Both the position numbers and the translations under genes were made by a program. DNA of 64,000 nt from Flavitalea plasmicola (GTDB taxonomy: Bacteria; Bacteroidota; Bacteroidia; Chitinophagales; Chitinophagaceae). The notes below the pieces were generated by a model. That model was not told the origin of the DNA. It worked only from the letters and a program-made list of their open reading frames with translations, and ran no database searches. This document shows, piece after piece, positions 41,047-50,101 of this stretch. The stretch spans positions 310,001 to 374,000 of the forward strand of contig NZ_JAUOTO010000008.1 in assembly GCF_030546645.1 (NCBI RefSeq), given 5' to 3'. Every line of letters starts with the position of its first letter. Within the stretch, counting starts at the first letter, position 1.

Positions 41047-41073
41047 CTTCTTTTTTCCTGAAGATAAGAAGTT

Positions 41074-41553
41074 TTATCTTGTAGCTTTCGTCCATTTCTC
41101 ATAACAGGCAGCAGCTTCTTCCTCCAGCAAGGGGCCCAATACCACCACCTCGCGCCCGCCATGATGGAACAGCTCTTTCGCCGGCACTTGTAACAAATGC
41201 GCCGGTTCGCTTGTCCCGGCAATCTTATGGTAGGCATCCTTGCCCAACGCATATACTACCGTGCCAATGCCACTCCAGTAAATAGCTCCCGCACACATGG
41301 CGCAAGGTTCCGTGCTGACATAGAGCGTACAGTTTTCCAGGAAGTGAGGCTCTATGCGGCTGCTTAATTGACGGATCAGGTTGATCTCGCAGTGCGCGAT
41401 GCAGCGTTCTTCCGTGATGACGGTGTTCTCTCCTTCCAGTAAAATAATATCATCGGGGCCGGTCATGATACATCCGAATGGCAGGTTGCCCTTGTCCATT
41501 GATCTTTTAGCTACTTCCAGCGCTTTTGTCAAGAAATACCGGTGATCCGTCAT
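41074..41553 (-). CDS. Nucleoside deaminase of the TadA/cytidine-deaminase fold
   Basis: 159 residues from MTDHRYFLTKALEV at 41553 (a Met three codons earlier is possible). The zinc site is HCE (in ERCIAHCEINLIRQLSSRI) and PCAMC (in TEPCAMCAGAIYWSGIGTVV). Most TadA and guanine deaminases use HAE; here the middle residue is Cys. The remaining motif FGCIMTGPDDIILLEGENTV is typical of guanine/nucleoside deaminases. It precedes the M23-like gene by 27 nt on the same strand. Substrate is not assignable. Confidence 0.87.
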   Translation of the reverse strand: MTDHRYFLTKALEVAKRSMDKGNLPFGCIMTGPDDIILLEGENTVITEERCIAHCEINLIRQLSSRIEPHFLENCTLYVSTEPCAMCAGAIYWSGIGTVVYALGKDAYHKIAGTSEPAHLLQVPAKELFHHGGREVVVLGPLLEEEAAACYEKWTKATR

Positions 41554-41659
41554 GCACTTCACTTTTGCGCAATCTATGGCAGAAAAGAATGATCGGCAAT
41601 CAAAAGAGAGTCAACTGTTGGTTTTATGGCTTGAGCCGTTATATCTCCCCACACGCCTC

Positions 41660-41679
41660 AAAGATAAAGTTTATCTTTA
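41660..41679. promoter_or_regulatory. Inverted repeat before selU
   Basis: AAAGATAAA-G-TTTATCTTT (41660-41678) is a perfect 9-bp inverted repeat around one base, ending 10 nt before the selU ATG. Its right arm gives TATCTTTA, one base off TAnnTTTG, so operator and -7 may overlap. Confidence 0.35.
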
Positions 41680-41688
41680 TTTTCAGAA

Positions 41689-42732
41689 ATGATCCACAGT
41701 ATTGCCATTCATGACCTCGTTAAGCCGTCTGCTTCCATCCCTGTGCTGGATGTACGCACACCCGCCGAATTTACCCATGGGCACATACCCGGAGCCTCCA
41801 ACCTTCCTTTATTCAGCAACGAGGAAAGAGCGAAGGTGGGTACTACCTACAAACAGGAAAGCAGGGAGGCGGCCATTTTGCTTGGATTTGATCTCACAGG
41901 CAGCAAATGGTCCGGCTTCATCCGCCAGGCATTGGAAATAGCCCCTCAGAAGAAGGTAGCCGTACATTGCTGGAGAGGAGGTATGCGCAGCGGTGCGATG
42001 GCCTGGGCGCTGAACCTGTATGGATTTGAAGTATTTGTACTCGCAGGCGGCTATAAAAGGTACCGAAGATGGGTGCTGCAGCAATTTGAAGCGCCTTATA
42101 AGCTGTGGACCATCGGAGGCATGACGGGCTCCGGAAAAACCAGGATATTGCAGCAGCTCGGATCGATGGGACAACAGGTCATTGACCTCGAAGATCTTGC
42201 CCGGCATCGGGGCTCTGCTTATGGCACCATGAATAAGCTGGTGCAGCCCTCCCAGGAACAATTTGAAAACAACCTCTCCCACCAGTTGAACCAGCTGGAC
42301 CGTGACAGGAAAATATGGGTGGAGGATGAAAGTCTCAACATCGGTAAATGCAATATCCCCCGTCCATTATGGGATCAAATGCAATCGGCGGACCTGTTTG
42401 AGCTGCAGACACGTGCGGAACAGCGCGTGCAGGCGCTGGTGCAGGAATATGGTTCGTTGGACAAGACCTTCCTGTCGGAATGCACGGACCGCATTCGCAA
42501 GAGACTTGGATCCGAACAGACAAAAAATGCACTGACTGCCATCCAGGAAGATCGTATGGAAGATTTCATACGCATCGTATTGGTGTATTATGACAAGACC
42601 TACAGGAAGGGCCTGAATAGCCGGAAAGCCGGCCGTATCTTTCCCGTTGACATCCGGACGGACGATCCGACGGCAAATGCAAGCCAGATGCTGATGACCG
42701 CAAAAGATTTTTCACCCCTGCCTACTACCTGA
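41689..42732 (+). CDS. selU: tRNA 2-selenouridine synthase (rhodanese/P-loop)
   Basis: 347 residues, also called MnmH. It replaces the 2-thio group of wobble 2-thiouridine with selenium via a geranylated intermediate, using selenophosphate from SelD. The rhodanese domain (1-125) has the active Cys94 in [17 protein letters not shown]; the P-loop follows at 143-151 (GGMTGSGKT) and [31 protein letters not shown] are conserved. Four nt before selD on the same strand, which is strong context. Confidence 0.95.
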   Translation: MIHSIAIHDLVKPSASIPVLDVRTPAEFTHGHIPGASNLPLFSNEERAKVGTTYKQESREAAILLGFDLTGSKWSGFIRQALEIAPQKKVAVHCWRGGMRSGAMAWALNLYGFEVFVLAGGYKRYRRWVLQQFEAPYKLWTIGGMTGSGKTRILQQLGSMGQQVIDLEDLARHRGSAYGTMNKLVQPSQEQFENNLSHQLNQLDRDRKIWVEDESLNIGKCNIPRPLWDQMQSADLFELQTRAEQRVQALVQEYGSLDKTFLSECTDRIRKRLGSEQTKNALTAIQEDRMEDFIRIVLVYYDKTYRKGLNSRKAGRIFPVDIRTDDPTANASQMLMTAKDFSPLPTT

Positions 42733-42736
42733 AAGA

Positions 42737-43789
42737 ATGAACATGGATACCAACATAAAACTGACACAATACTCTCATGGAGCAGGATGCGGCTGCAAGA
42801 TCAGTCCCGCCATACTGGACAGGATTCTTCATAGCACACACGTCGCCGCACCCGATCCCCGGCTGCTGGTCGGCAACGACAAACGTGATGATGCGGCGGT
42901 ATTAGATCTCGGCAACGGTATGGCCCTCATCTCGACCACCGATTTTTTCATGCCGATCGTGGACGACAGCTATGATTTTGGCAGGATAGCATCCGCCAAT
43001 GCCATCAGCGATGTGTATGCTATGGGGGGCAGACCGGTGCTCGCCATTGCCATCCTCGGATGGCCCGTTGAAAAGCTGCCGCCTGACGAGGCGCAAAAAG
43101 TGCTGGAAGGAGCCCGGGCCGTCTGTGCCGAGGCGGGCATTACCCTGGCCGGAGGCCACAGCATCGATTGCCCCGAACCGGTCTTTGGCCTCGCAGTCAA
43201 CGGACTCGTACCCATACAGGATCTCAAACAAAATTCAACGGCTGAACCCGGCTGCCGCCTCTATTTGACCAAGCCCCTGGGAGTGGGCATCCTTTCCACC
43301 GCGCAAAAGCGTGGATTGCTACAACCTGAAGACGCCGCCATTGCATTAAAAAGCATGGTCACATTGAATAAGGCAGGAGAGACATTCGGACATCTGGCCC
43401 AGGTGAAAGCCATGACGGATGTCACAGGGTTCGGGCTGCTGGGCCATCTTACAGAAATGTGCGAGGGCAGCGGCCTGTCTGCCATTGTCGAATTCGATAA
43501 AGTGCCGGTCGTTCCGGCCTTGCCCTATTATCTCGAACAGAAATGTATACCCGGGGGTATGCATCGCAACTGGAGCAGCTACGGTCACAAAATAAATGAG
43601 CTGTCTGATGAAAAGCGATATATCCTCGCAGACCCTCAAACCAGCGGCGGTCTGCTGGTCGCAGTGTCAGAAGAAGGTGTTCCTGCCTTTGAACAGCAAT
43701 GGGCAGCACTGGGCTTGCCTGCAATCCACTGCCGCCCTTTCGGCGTTCTGAAAGCGAAAGAAAATGACACGCTGATCAGGGTGATTTGA
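42737..43789 (+). CDS. selD: Selenide, water dikinase
   Basis: Makes selenophosphate from selenide and ATP, 350 residues. The active-site loop GAGCGCKIS has Cys18 and Cys20 (no selenocysteine TGA). The PurM-like ATP fold shows [74 protein letters not shown] and the closing [12 protein letters not shown]. Co-transcribed with selU. No selA, selB or tRNA-Sec is in this window; selenium use here appears to be for tRNA modification. Confidence 0.96.
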   Translation: MNMDTNIKLTQYSHGAGCGCKISPAILDRILHSTHVAAPDPRLLVGNDKRDDAAVLDLGNGMALISTTDFFMPIVDDSYDFGRIASANAISDVYAMGGRPVLAIAILGWPVEKLPPDEAQKVLEGARAVCAEAGITLAGGHSIDCPEPVFGLAVNGLVPIQDLKQNSTAEPGCRLYLTKPLGVGILSTAQKRGLLQPEDAAIALKSMVTLNKAGETFGHLAQVKAMTDVTGFGLLGHLTEMCEGSGLSAIVEFDKVPVVPALPYYLEQKCIPGGMHRNWSSYGHKINELSDEKRYILADPQTSGGLLVAVSEEGVPAFEQQWAALGLPAIHCRPFGVLKAKENDTLIRVI

Positions 43790-43807
43790 ATGCCGCCTGT
43801 ACAATGA

Positions 43808-46723
43808 TCAACCCTTCATCCCATCCCGCTGCAGATCGAACAGGAACTGGAAAAGATTAGTCTCTGTCGGTAGCTGCAATTTTTTACGGACCCTGTAACG
43901 GCTGATCTCCACGCCACGCACCGAAATGCTCATCAGCCGGGCAATTTCCTTACTGGACAGGTTCATCCGGAGATAGGCGCACAGCTTAAGCTCATGGGCC
44001 TTGAGACTGGGGTATTTTTCCTTAAGGATGATCAGCAGATCGCTGTGCACTTTGTTGAAATGTATGGAAAACTGCTCCCATTCCTTATGTAGCTCCTCCT
44101 CTTCAGAAAGACTGCGGAGCAATTTCTTTACTTCACCCGGGGCCGCTTTGTCCATTCCCGTTTTTTCCAGGTGCAGCAGCTCGCCTTTGATCCGGGTAAT
44201 GAACTCTTCCTTCTGGACCAGGTGCATGGCAGTGGTCGCCAGCTCCGAGTTCTTAAATTCGATCTCAGATTCCAGCTTCTCATTGCGCAGCTTTACCACC
44301 TCTTTCTCGGATTTTTCCAGTTCCAGCTGATGCAGATAAGCCTGGCGCTTCTGCTCTTCCTGGTGCTTCAGCCTTTCCGCCATGAGTTTCTTATGATGCC
44401 TCCGGTAAAGATAAAATGCCAGGCAAACGCCCAGCAACAGGTACACTGCATAAGCCGGAAAACTTTGATACCAGGGAGCCTGTACGGTAAAGCCATATGC
44501 GCTGGCAGCCGACTCATTGCCGAGATTGTTCCTGGCCTTGACCAGGAATGTGTAAGCGCCCGCCGGAAGATTGGTGTAATCCTTCTCCGTCCGCTTGGAC
44601 CATTCGGACCAGCCTTTATCAAAACCTTCCAGGAGATAGCAGTACTCAATGTTAGACTGCTGTTCGAATAAGGGAGATGCATATTCAAAATGAAAAGAAT
44701 TCCAGTGATGGCTGACCGAAGGCATCCTTTCCTTCCCTTGCCCCGGATTCTCATTGGCCTCCCCGAAGTAACCGCCGAACAACAGGCTGTCCGTTCTCCC
44801 AATGGCTTTTACCGTCCGTATATACACGCTCAGCGGATGGTTGTTCTGTTTGTATTTCTTAAAATTGATATGATAAAATCCTTTTTCACCGCCAAGAAAA
44901 ACGTTATTGTCGTTCACCGGGTAGATATGTTCAAAACCGCTGAGCATCTTACTTTTCAGCTCCGGCAGATAGATGACGGAAGGCTTGAAAGTGGAGAAAT
45001 CCACCACACCGATGGCCTTCTCCTGGATAAACCAGATATTGCCGCTGGGGTCTTCCTTAAGATACCGGACGCTTTGATCGCCGAATATCTCCCGGAAATA
45101 AGCGGAAGGCTCAAACCTGTCCGTTCCGGGATTGTATTCATACACTCCCTTCTCCGTGGCAATGACAACCCGGTTCTTTACTTTATAAACGTGGTTATTC
45201 AGGGAAGAAGGTAAGCCATTCTTGTCCGTATACAGTTTAAAGGCAGCATCCGCTGCAGTGGACAACGGCAGCTTGTATACTCCCCGGTAAGGGTGGGACA
45301 CCCATATGGTGTTCTTGTCGTCCACCGCAACAAAACGGGCCGACTCCGAGAAGCCCGTGATATTTCCCTTATCTTCCAGGCCCTTCCCGTCCCACGCAAA
45401 TAGCCGTACGCCCTGGTAATTACCGGCGGCCAGCAAGGTGCCCTGAAGCATATCCTCCAGTGGCTGGAAGGTCCAAAAACCCCTACCCTTCATAACGGGC
45501 TCCATCTTGTCGTCCCTCACCCGGAAAAATCCCTCTTCCTTACCAGCCAACAACTGGTCATTCATAAGGTAAAGCCCCCAGGTCTGTCCGTCAGCAATGA
45601 TCTTGCATGCATCCGGCACATAGCTGAGATCTTTCGCATCCGGGGGTAAGGGGAACGCATAAATGCCATTGGACAGTCCAAGGTAAAGCTTATTGTGATG
45701 AATGACGGCGGCATATCCCGATCCGGAGTTCATAATGGCAGGATTGATATGCTTGATGGCATTGTTAAACGCAATAAAATCAATGCCGCTGTCCAGCCCC
45801 ACCCATATGTTGTGGTCGCGGTCCATAAAGACGCTCCTTACGTTGTTGTTTTGCAGCCCTTCCCGTTTCGAAAGGTTCTCCAATACCTGACCCCGCTTGT
45901 TGATCAGGTAAAAACCATTGGTATAGGTGCCAACGATAAAGCTCTCTTCATCCACCCTTACCGCACCTGAAAAATTCAGTTTGGGATCAAATCCTTTCCC
46001 CGAAGGCGTAAAGGGAATAAGCCGGTCGCCGTTCAATATGAACAGACCGCTCTGGGGAGTGGTTACCAGGGAGGAATCCTGTCCAATGGGGATGACGGAT
46101 GTAATTTGTATATCCTTCGGCAGGGCGCCCGCCGCTAAAAAAGGTTCCCATGCCCCTTGTTTAAAAACCAAAAGCCCCTTTTCGGCGTCCTGGGCGATCA
46201 GCTTTCCATCCGCCAGTCCCATAAAGATCCAGGCGGCAAAAGGACGGAATACCTGGATCGTATCATGGGTAAAGCACAGGATCTTGTTGTCACTGCGGAA
46301 AAAGATGCTGCGTCCGTACGAGACGATATTCCAGATGTCGGCAAACTTCCTGTCAGCCTCAGGTACCAGGTTCTTCAACGAGGTATATCCCAGCCTGCCC
46401 GACCTGTCAGGGGAGAAATAACCTATCTCATCCTGGCCCCCCGCATATATCCGGTGATCAGGCCCGAAGCCGATACTTCGTACAATGGTCTTATTGGGCA
46501 AGGGATAAAGCTTCCAATAAATACCGTCGAAGCTTAGTAGCCCCTCATTATTCGCAAAATAGACCCGGCCCTGAACGTCCTGCCGGATATCCCAATTCTG
46601 TGCGCCGGCATTGTAAGTCTGTTTTTCATAGCTGACTACTTCCCTGCGGCCAATAGTCCCTTGTGCGAGGCACGTCGATACCCAGTAAGATACTAGCAGC
46701 AACAGCAAAGCTTTATTTCTCAT
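43808..46723 (-). CDS. Membrane-spanning beta-propeller/LuxR regulator (SusR-type)
   Basis: 971 residues from MRNKALLLLLVSYW at 46723 (a Met four codons earlier is less likely). A signal/anchor, then a periplasmic sensor of repeated propeller blades (residues ~30-620, e.g. NNNVRSVFMDRDHNIWVGLD), a Y_Y_Y triple-tyrosine domain (~660-735, with FDKGWSEWSKRTEKDYTNLP), a transmembrane helix (~745-765, YLLLGVCLAFYLYRR), a long cytoplasmic coiled coil (~770-880), and a LuxR-type helix-turn-helix (LKAHELKLCAYLRMNLSSKE, IARLMSISVRGVEISRYRVR). There is no histidine kinase or receiver, so it binds DNA itself from the membrane. Divergent from susC/susD/GH16 across the repeat-bearing promoter region, so it most likely controls them. 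Confidence 0.9.
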   Translation of the reverse strand: MRNKALLLLLVSYWVSTCLAQGTIGRREVVSYEKQTYNAGAQNWDIRQDVQGRVYFANNEGLLSFDGIYWKLYPLPNKTIVRSIGFGPDHRIYAGGQDEIGYFSPDRSGRLGYTSLKNLVPEADRKFADIWNIVSYGRSIFFRSDNKILCFTHDTIQVFRPFAAWIFMGLADGKLIAQDAEKGLLVFKQGAWEPFLAAGALPKDIQITSVIPIGQDSSLVTTPQSGLFILNGDRLIPFTPSGKGFDPKLNFSGAVRVDEESFIVGTYTNGFYLINKRGQVLENLSKREGLQNNNVRSVFMDRDHNIWVGLDSGIDFIAFNNAIKHINPAIMNSGSGYAAVIHHNKLYLGLSNGIYAFPLPPDAKDLSYVPDACKIIADGQTWGLYLMNDQLLAGKEEGFFRVRDDKMEPVMKGRGFWTFQPLEDMLQGTLLAAGNYQGVRLFAWDGKGLEDKGNITGFSESARFVAVDDKNTIWVSHPYRGVYKLPLSTAADAAFKLYTDKNGLPSSLNNHVYKVKNRVVIATEKGVYEYNPGTDRFEPSAYFREIFGDQSVRYLKEDPSGNIWFIQEKAIGVVDFSTFKPSVIYLPELKSKMLSGFEHIYPVNDNNVFLGGEKGFYHINFKKYKQNNHPLSVYIRTVKAIGRTDSLLFGGYFGEANENPGQGKERMPSVSHHWNSFHFEYASPLFEQQSNIEYCYLLEGFDKGWSEWSKRTEKDYTNLPAGAYTFLVKARNNLGNESAASAYGFTVQAPWYQSFPAYAVYLLLGVCLAFYLYRRHHKKLMAERLKHQEEQKRQAYLHQLELEKSEKEVVKLRNEKLESEIEFKNSELATTAMHLVQKEEFITRIKGELLHLEKTGMDKAAPGEVKKLLRSLSEEEELHKEWEQFSIHFNKVHSDLLIILKEKYPSLKAHELKLCAYLRMNLSSKEIARLMSISVRGVEISRYRVRKKLQLPTETNLFQFLFDLQRDGMKG

Positions 46724-46753
46724 AATGGCAGGCAATTTTAAGGGGATATATAT

Positions 46754-46854
46754 CCAGATGTAGTCCAGATGTAGTCTGGTAAGCTTAAAATTAGGTTTTT
46801 TTCATCATGGTAGTAGTAGGGATGTAGTCTAATACTTTTTTATGGGATGTAGTC
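46754..46854. promoter_or_regulatory. Four GATGTAGTC direct repeats between the regulator and susC
   Basis: Exact copies at 46757-46765, 46768-46776, 46821-46829 and 46846-46854. The first two sit in an 11-bp tandem (CCAGATGTAGT at 46754-46764 and 46765-46775) bounded by CCAGA/TCTGG arms; the last two are 25 bp apart. They lie in the gap between the divergent regulator and susC, so they are the best candidates for that regulator's binding sites. Confidence 0.55.
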
Positions 46855-46947
46855 CCTCTACTTTTATCCTGCCCGATTTCCAACGATAGCTCCCGGGCAG
46901 GCGCCCTATCGGAATTAATAAAATTTTTAATATGAAATAACCTTTCA

Positions 46948-46955
46948 TAGCTTTG
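46948..46955 (+). promoter_or_regulatory. Candidate -7 box of susC in the GH16 locus
   Basis: TAGCTTTG (TAnnTTTG) lies 44 nt before the ATG at 46999. No TTG stands at -33, fitting a promoter that needs the neighbouring activator. The nearest GATGTAGTC copy is 94 nt upstream. Confidence 0.4.
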
Positions 46956-46998
46956 CCCGGTAATTTGGTCACGGTCAACACAAAACTAAAACTTGCAT

Positions 46999-49900
46999 AT
47001 GAAAAGAACATTGACGTACGTCCTTGTATCCTTCCTATTTTTATTATTAGGAACGCACCTATCCACACAAGCCCAAAACAGGGTAATCACCGGTAAAGTA
47101 ACAAATGACAAGAACGAGCCCCTGGCAGGAGCATCTGTTACTGTGAAAAACAGAGCCACAACGGGCACTATCACCTCCGAGAACGGTTCATTCAGCCTCA
47201 CAGTTTCTTCCACCGACGATTCGTTGCTTGTATCAGCCATTGGCTATGAAAGACAAGCAGTTGCGATTTCAAACGATCTCCAGGTCAGGCTTTCCCCCAG
47301 CCGCAGGCAACTGGATGAAGTCGTTGTCATCGGCTATGGCACCCAAAGAAGGGCAGACCTAACGGCCCCGGTCACCACTGTGAACACCGAGAACATGCTT
47401 AAACGGACCACAACTACGCCTATGGAGGCGTTGCAGGGCGCCGTTCCCGGAGTACAAGTAGTCAGCACCGGCGCTCCGGGCAGCTCACCCAATGTTCGGA
47501 TCCGCGGGGTAGGATCTTTTAATAATGAAAATCCGCTGTATGTGGTCGACGGAATGTTTGTCTCCGATATTGGCTTTCTTAATCCGAACGATATCGCTGA
47601 AATGTCTGTCCTGAAAGATGCTTCGGGAGCAGCTATCTATGGCGTGCGCGCGGCCAATGGAGTGGTGCTGATCACAACAAAAAAGGGGTCCCTCAATATG
47701 AAAACCCGGGTTACCTACAATGGGTATGTCGGTTTTCAGACACCTGCCCACCGGCTTAAAATGGCCAACGGGAAGGAATACACTACTTTTTCATTGGGAC
47801 GCCAATCCGTTCAGGACAGCGGTACGGCCATGCTTTCGGCGCAAAAATTCGGGGGTAGCGGACTTAATCCCACTACCAGCACCGATTGGTATGGAGAATT
47901 ACTGAGAAGCAAGGCGATGATCTCAAACAATGGCATCGACGTGCAAGGCGGCAGCGACAAGGTGACCTATGCTGCCGGCTTCAATTATACGTATCAGAAT
48001 GGTATCATGGAAGCCAGGAACAATTTTAAAAGGTATAATATCCACCTTCAGATGGAGGCCAAAGCCTATTCGTGGTTGAAAGTAGGTTTTACCGCCCATC
48101 TTAATAACTCTACCACCTTTAATCCTGCCAATGGCGCCTGGGCGCAGGCTTATTCATCATCACCCCTGTTCCCTGTGTATGACAGCACCAACGTCAACGC
48201 ATTCCCTGTAAGATTTGCGTCGGCCTCGGTCATTGGACGGGGGGATGATGCAAATCCTGTAGCCTCCGCCTATTATAATTATGACAGGGCCAAGGCATTC
48301 CAGGTACTACCCACCGTCTATGCCGAAGCCGCTTTCTGGAAAAATAAGATCACTTTTCGTTCCCAATTGAGCCAGCTATACAGCTCTCTGTCGGGCATTC
48401 AATTTACTCCCCGGTACAATCTGGGACCAGGTGCAAACGCCAATGCCGTCACTCACTTAAATTCTGCACAGGAGCGTAATACCAACTACATTATAGATAA
48501 CCTCCTTACTTACAGGGATGGTATAGGTCAACATCACTGGACCCTGTTATTGGGTCAGTCCACCAGGGAAGAACGGTGGAGGAGAACTTCGGTGAGCGCA
48601 GATGGCGTACCAGACAATGAGGAATCCTGGTATGTAGGCCAGGGTACTATTACCTATCCCCCTACTGAGGACGGCACACGCAACGCGAACATATCGTACT
48701 TCACACGCGGTACTTACGATTTTGACAATAAGTACCTGCTTACCGCCACCTTCCGCGCAGACGGCAGCTCGAAATACCAAACCAAATGGGGCTATTTCCC
48801 CTCAGTAGGCCTGGGCTGGGTCATCAGCAGGGAAGATTTTATGAAAGATCAGAAGGTCTTCGATTTTTTAAAGCTGCGGGGAAGCTGGGGCAAGTTGGGC
48901 AATGACGGCGTTACGCCAAATGCAGCATATGCCATCGTTCACCAGGGGGTTGATAACTCCGCCATCTTTGGCAGTACAGCAACAGCGAACGGTCAGTACG
49001 TATCGGGCTATACGGTTGATAGGTACTTTACAGATCTCGCGTGGGAAGTCGTTACGGAATGGGACGGCGGTGTTGATTTCGAACTGTTGAACAGGAAACT
49101 TAAAGGTTCTGTTGATTATTACAACCGTAAAACCAGCAGACTGGCTTTTAACCGGCCTTTACCCTATCGCTACAACTCCGTTTATGGCAACTGGGCCGAG
49201 ATGGTGAACAGCGGTTTTGATGTAGTTTTGAACTGGAGCGATAAAATAGGCCAGCTGGGCTACCAGATCGGCGGCAATTTTTCCACCTTGAAGAACAGGG
49301 TCACCAATATGGGCTCTCTGCCCCTGCTCACCGGTGGTTTCCCGGAATGGACGGCCGAATTCCCCAATCGTACTACAGTGGGGCAGCCTATTAATTACTT
49401 TTATGGTTACCAGGCCATCGGTGTGTACCAAACACAGGACGAAGTCGATAAGGACCCGATCGCTGCCAATTTCAATGCAACGGCCACTTCAAAAATAGTT
49501 CCGGGATTTCTCAAATACAAGGACCAGGACGGCAATGGCATCCTGGATAATAACGACCGTATCAATATGGGTAGCTATCTGCCTAAATTGACGTACGGAT
49601 TCAACCTTGGTCTGGATTATAAGAATTTTGATCTCAGCATCGCATTTCAGGGAGTCGCCGGGAATAAAATTCTCAACCTCAATCGGGGCAAGCTCTACAA
49701 AGCATCCACCACCCTTAATATTGATGAAAAATTTGCCACCAGCCTTTGGACAGGCCCCGGTTCTACCAATTCTTATCCTTCCGCATATGCCATCGGACAA
49801 GGTTGGTTCAAGCAGAGCAACACCTTTTTCGTGGAAAGCGGCGCGTACCTGCGGATCCAAAATATACAGCTGGGATATAATTTTAATGTAGGCAAGACGT

Positions 49901-50067
49901 CACCCATTGCCTTGCGTGTATTTGCCACTGCGGACAGACCCTTCATATTCACCAAGTACAATGGGTTTACGCCCGAAATACCGTCCTATCAGGGAGTGTA
50001 TGGCTATGATGCCAACGTCTACCCTATTTCGGCAACTTACAGTCTGGGTGTAAGAGCTACTTTTTAA
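46999..50067 (+). CDS. SusC/RagA TonB-dependent receptor of a GH16 locus
   Basis: 1022 residues from MKRTLTYVLVSFLFLLLG (signal) at 46999. No STN domain; it starts directly with the carboxypeptidase-like domain (about 28-110, VITGKVTNDKNEPLAGASVT), then the TonB box and plug (LDEVVVIGYGTQRRADL, LYVVDGMFVSD, LKDASGAAIYGVRAANGVVL), and the barrel ending TYSLGVRATF. The absence of STN fits control by the separate propeller regulator rather than a sigma/FecR. Followed by susD at 34 nt and GH16 further on. Confidence 0.93.
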   Translation: MKRTLTYVLVSFLFLLLGTHLSTQAQNRVITGKVTNDKNEPLAGASVTVKNRATTGTITSENGSFSLTVSSTDDSLLVSAIGYERQAVAISNDLQVRLSPSRRQLDEVVVIGYGTQRRADLTAPVTTVNTENMLKRTTTTPMEALQGAVPGVQVVSTGAPGSSPNVRIRGVGSFNNENPLYVVDGMFVSDIGFLNPNDIAEMSVLKDASGAAIYGVRAANGVVLITTKKGSLNMKTRVTYNGYVGFQTPAHRLKMANGKEYTTFSLGRQSVQDSGTAMLSAQKFGGSGLNPTTSTDWYGELLRSKAMISNNGIDVQGGSDKVTYAAGFNYTYQNGIMEARNNFKRYNIHLQMEAKAYSWLKVGFTAHLNNSTTFNPANGAWAQAYSSSPLFPVYDSTNVNAFPVRFASASVIGRGDDANPVASAYYNYDRAKAFQVLPTVYAEAAFWKNKITFRSQLSQLYSSLSGIQFTPRYNLGPGANANAVTHLNSAQERNTNYIIDNLLTYRDGIGQHHWTLLLGQSTREERWRRTSVSADGVPDNEESWYVGQGTITYPPTEDGTRNANISYFTRGTYDFDNKYLLTATFRADGSSKYQTKWGYFPSVGLGWVISREDFMKDQKVFDFLKLRGSWGKLGNDGVTPNAAYAIVHQGVDNSAIFGSTATANGQYVSGYTVDRYFTDLAWEVVTEWDGGVDFELLNRKLKGSVDYYNRKTSRLAFNRPLPYRYNSVYGNWAEMVNSGFDVVLNWSDKIGQLGYQIGGNFSTLKNRVTNMGSLPLLTGGFPEWTAEFPNRTTVGQPINYFYGYQAIGVYQTQDEVDKDPIAANFNATATSKIVPGFLKYKDQDGNGILDNNDRINMGSYLPKLTYGFNLGLDYKNFDLSIAFQGVAGNKILNLNRGKLYKASTTLNIDEKFATSLWTGPGSTNSYPSAYAIGQGWFKQSNTFFVESGAYLRIQNIQLGYNFNVGKTSPIALRVFATADRPFIFTKYNGFTPEIPSYQGVYGYDANVYPISATYSLGVRATF

Positions 50068-50101
50068 ATAAATATCATTAGACAATATAAAAACATTGAA
50101 T

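Noticed and set aside
42788-42799. Selenocysteine in SelD
   Set aside because: The active-site codons at the loop GAGCGCK are ordinary cysteine codons, with no in-frame TGA.
46757-46854. Four GATGTAGTC repeats as a CRISPR array
   Set aside because: Units are only 9 bp, spacings are 11, 53 and 25 bp, and no cas gene is near.
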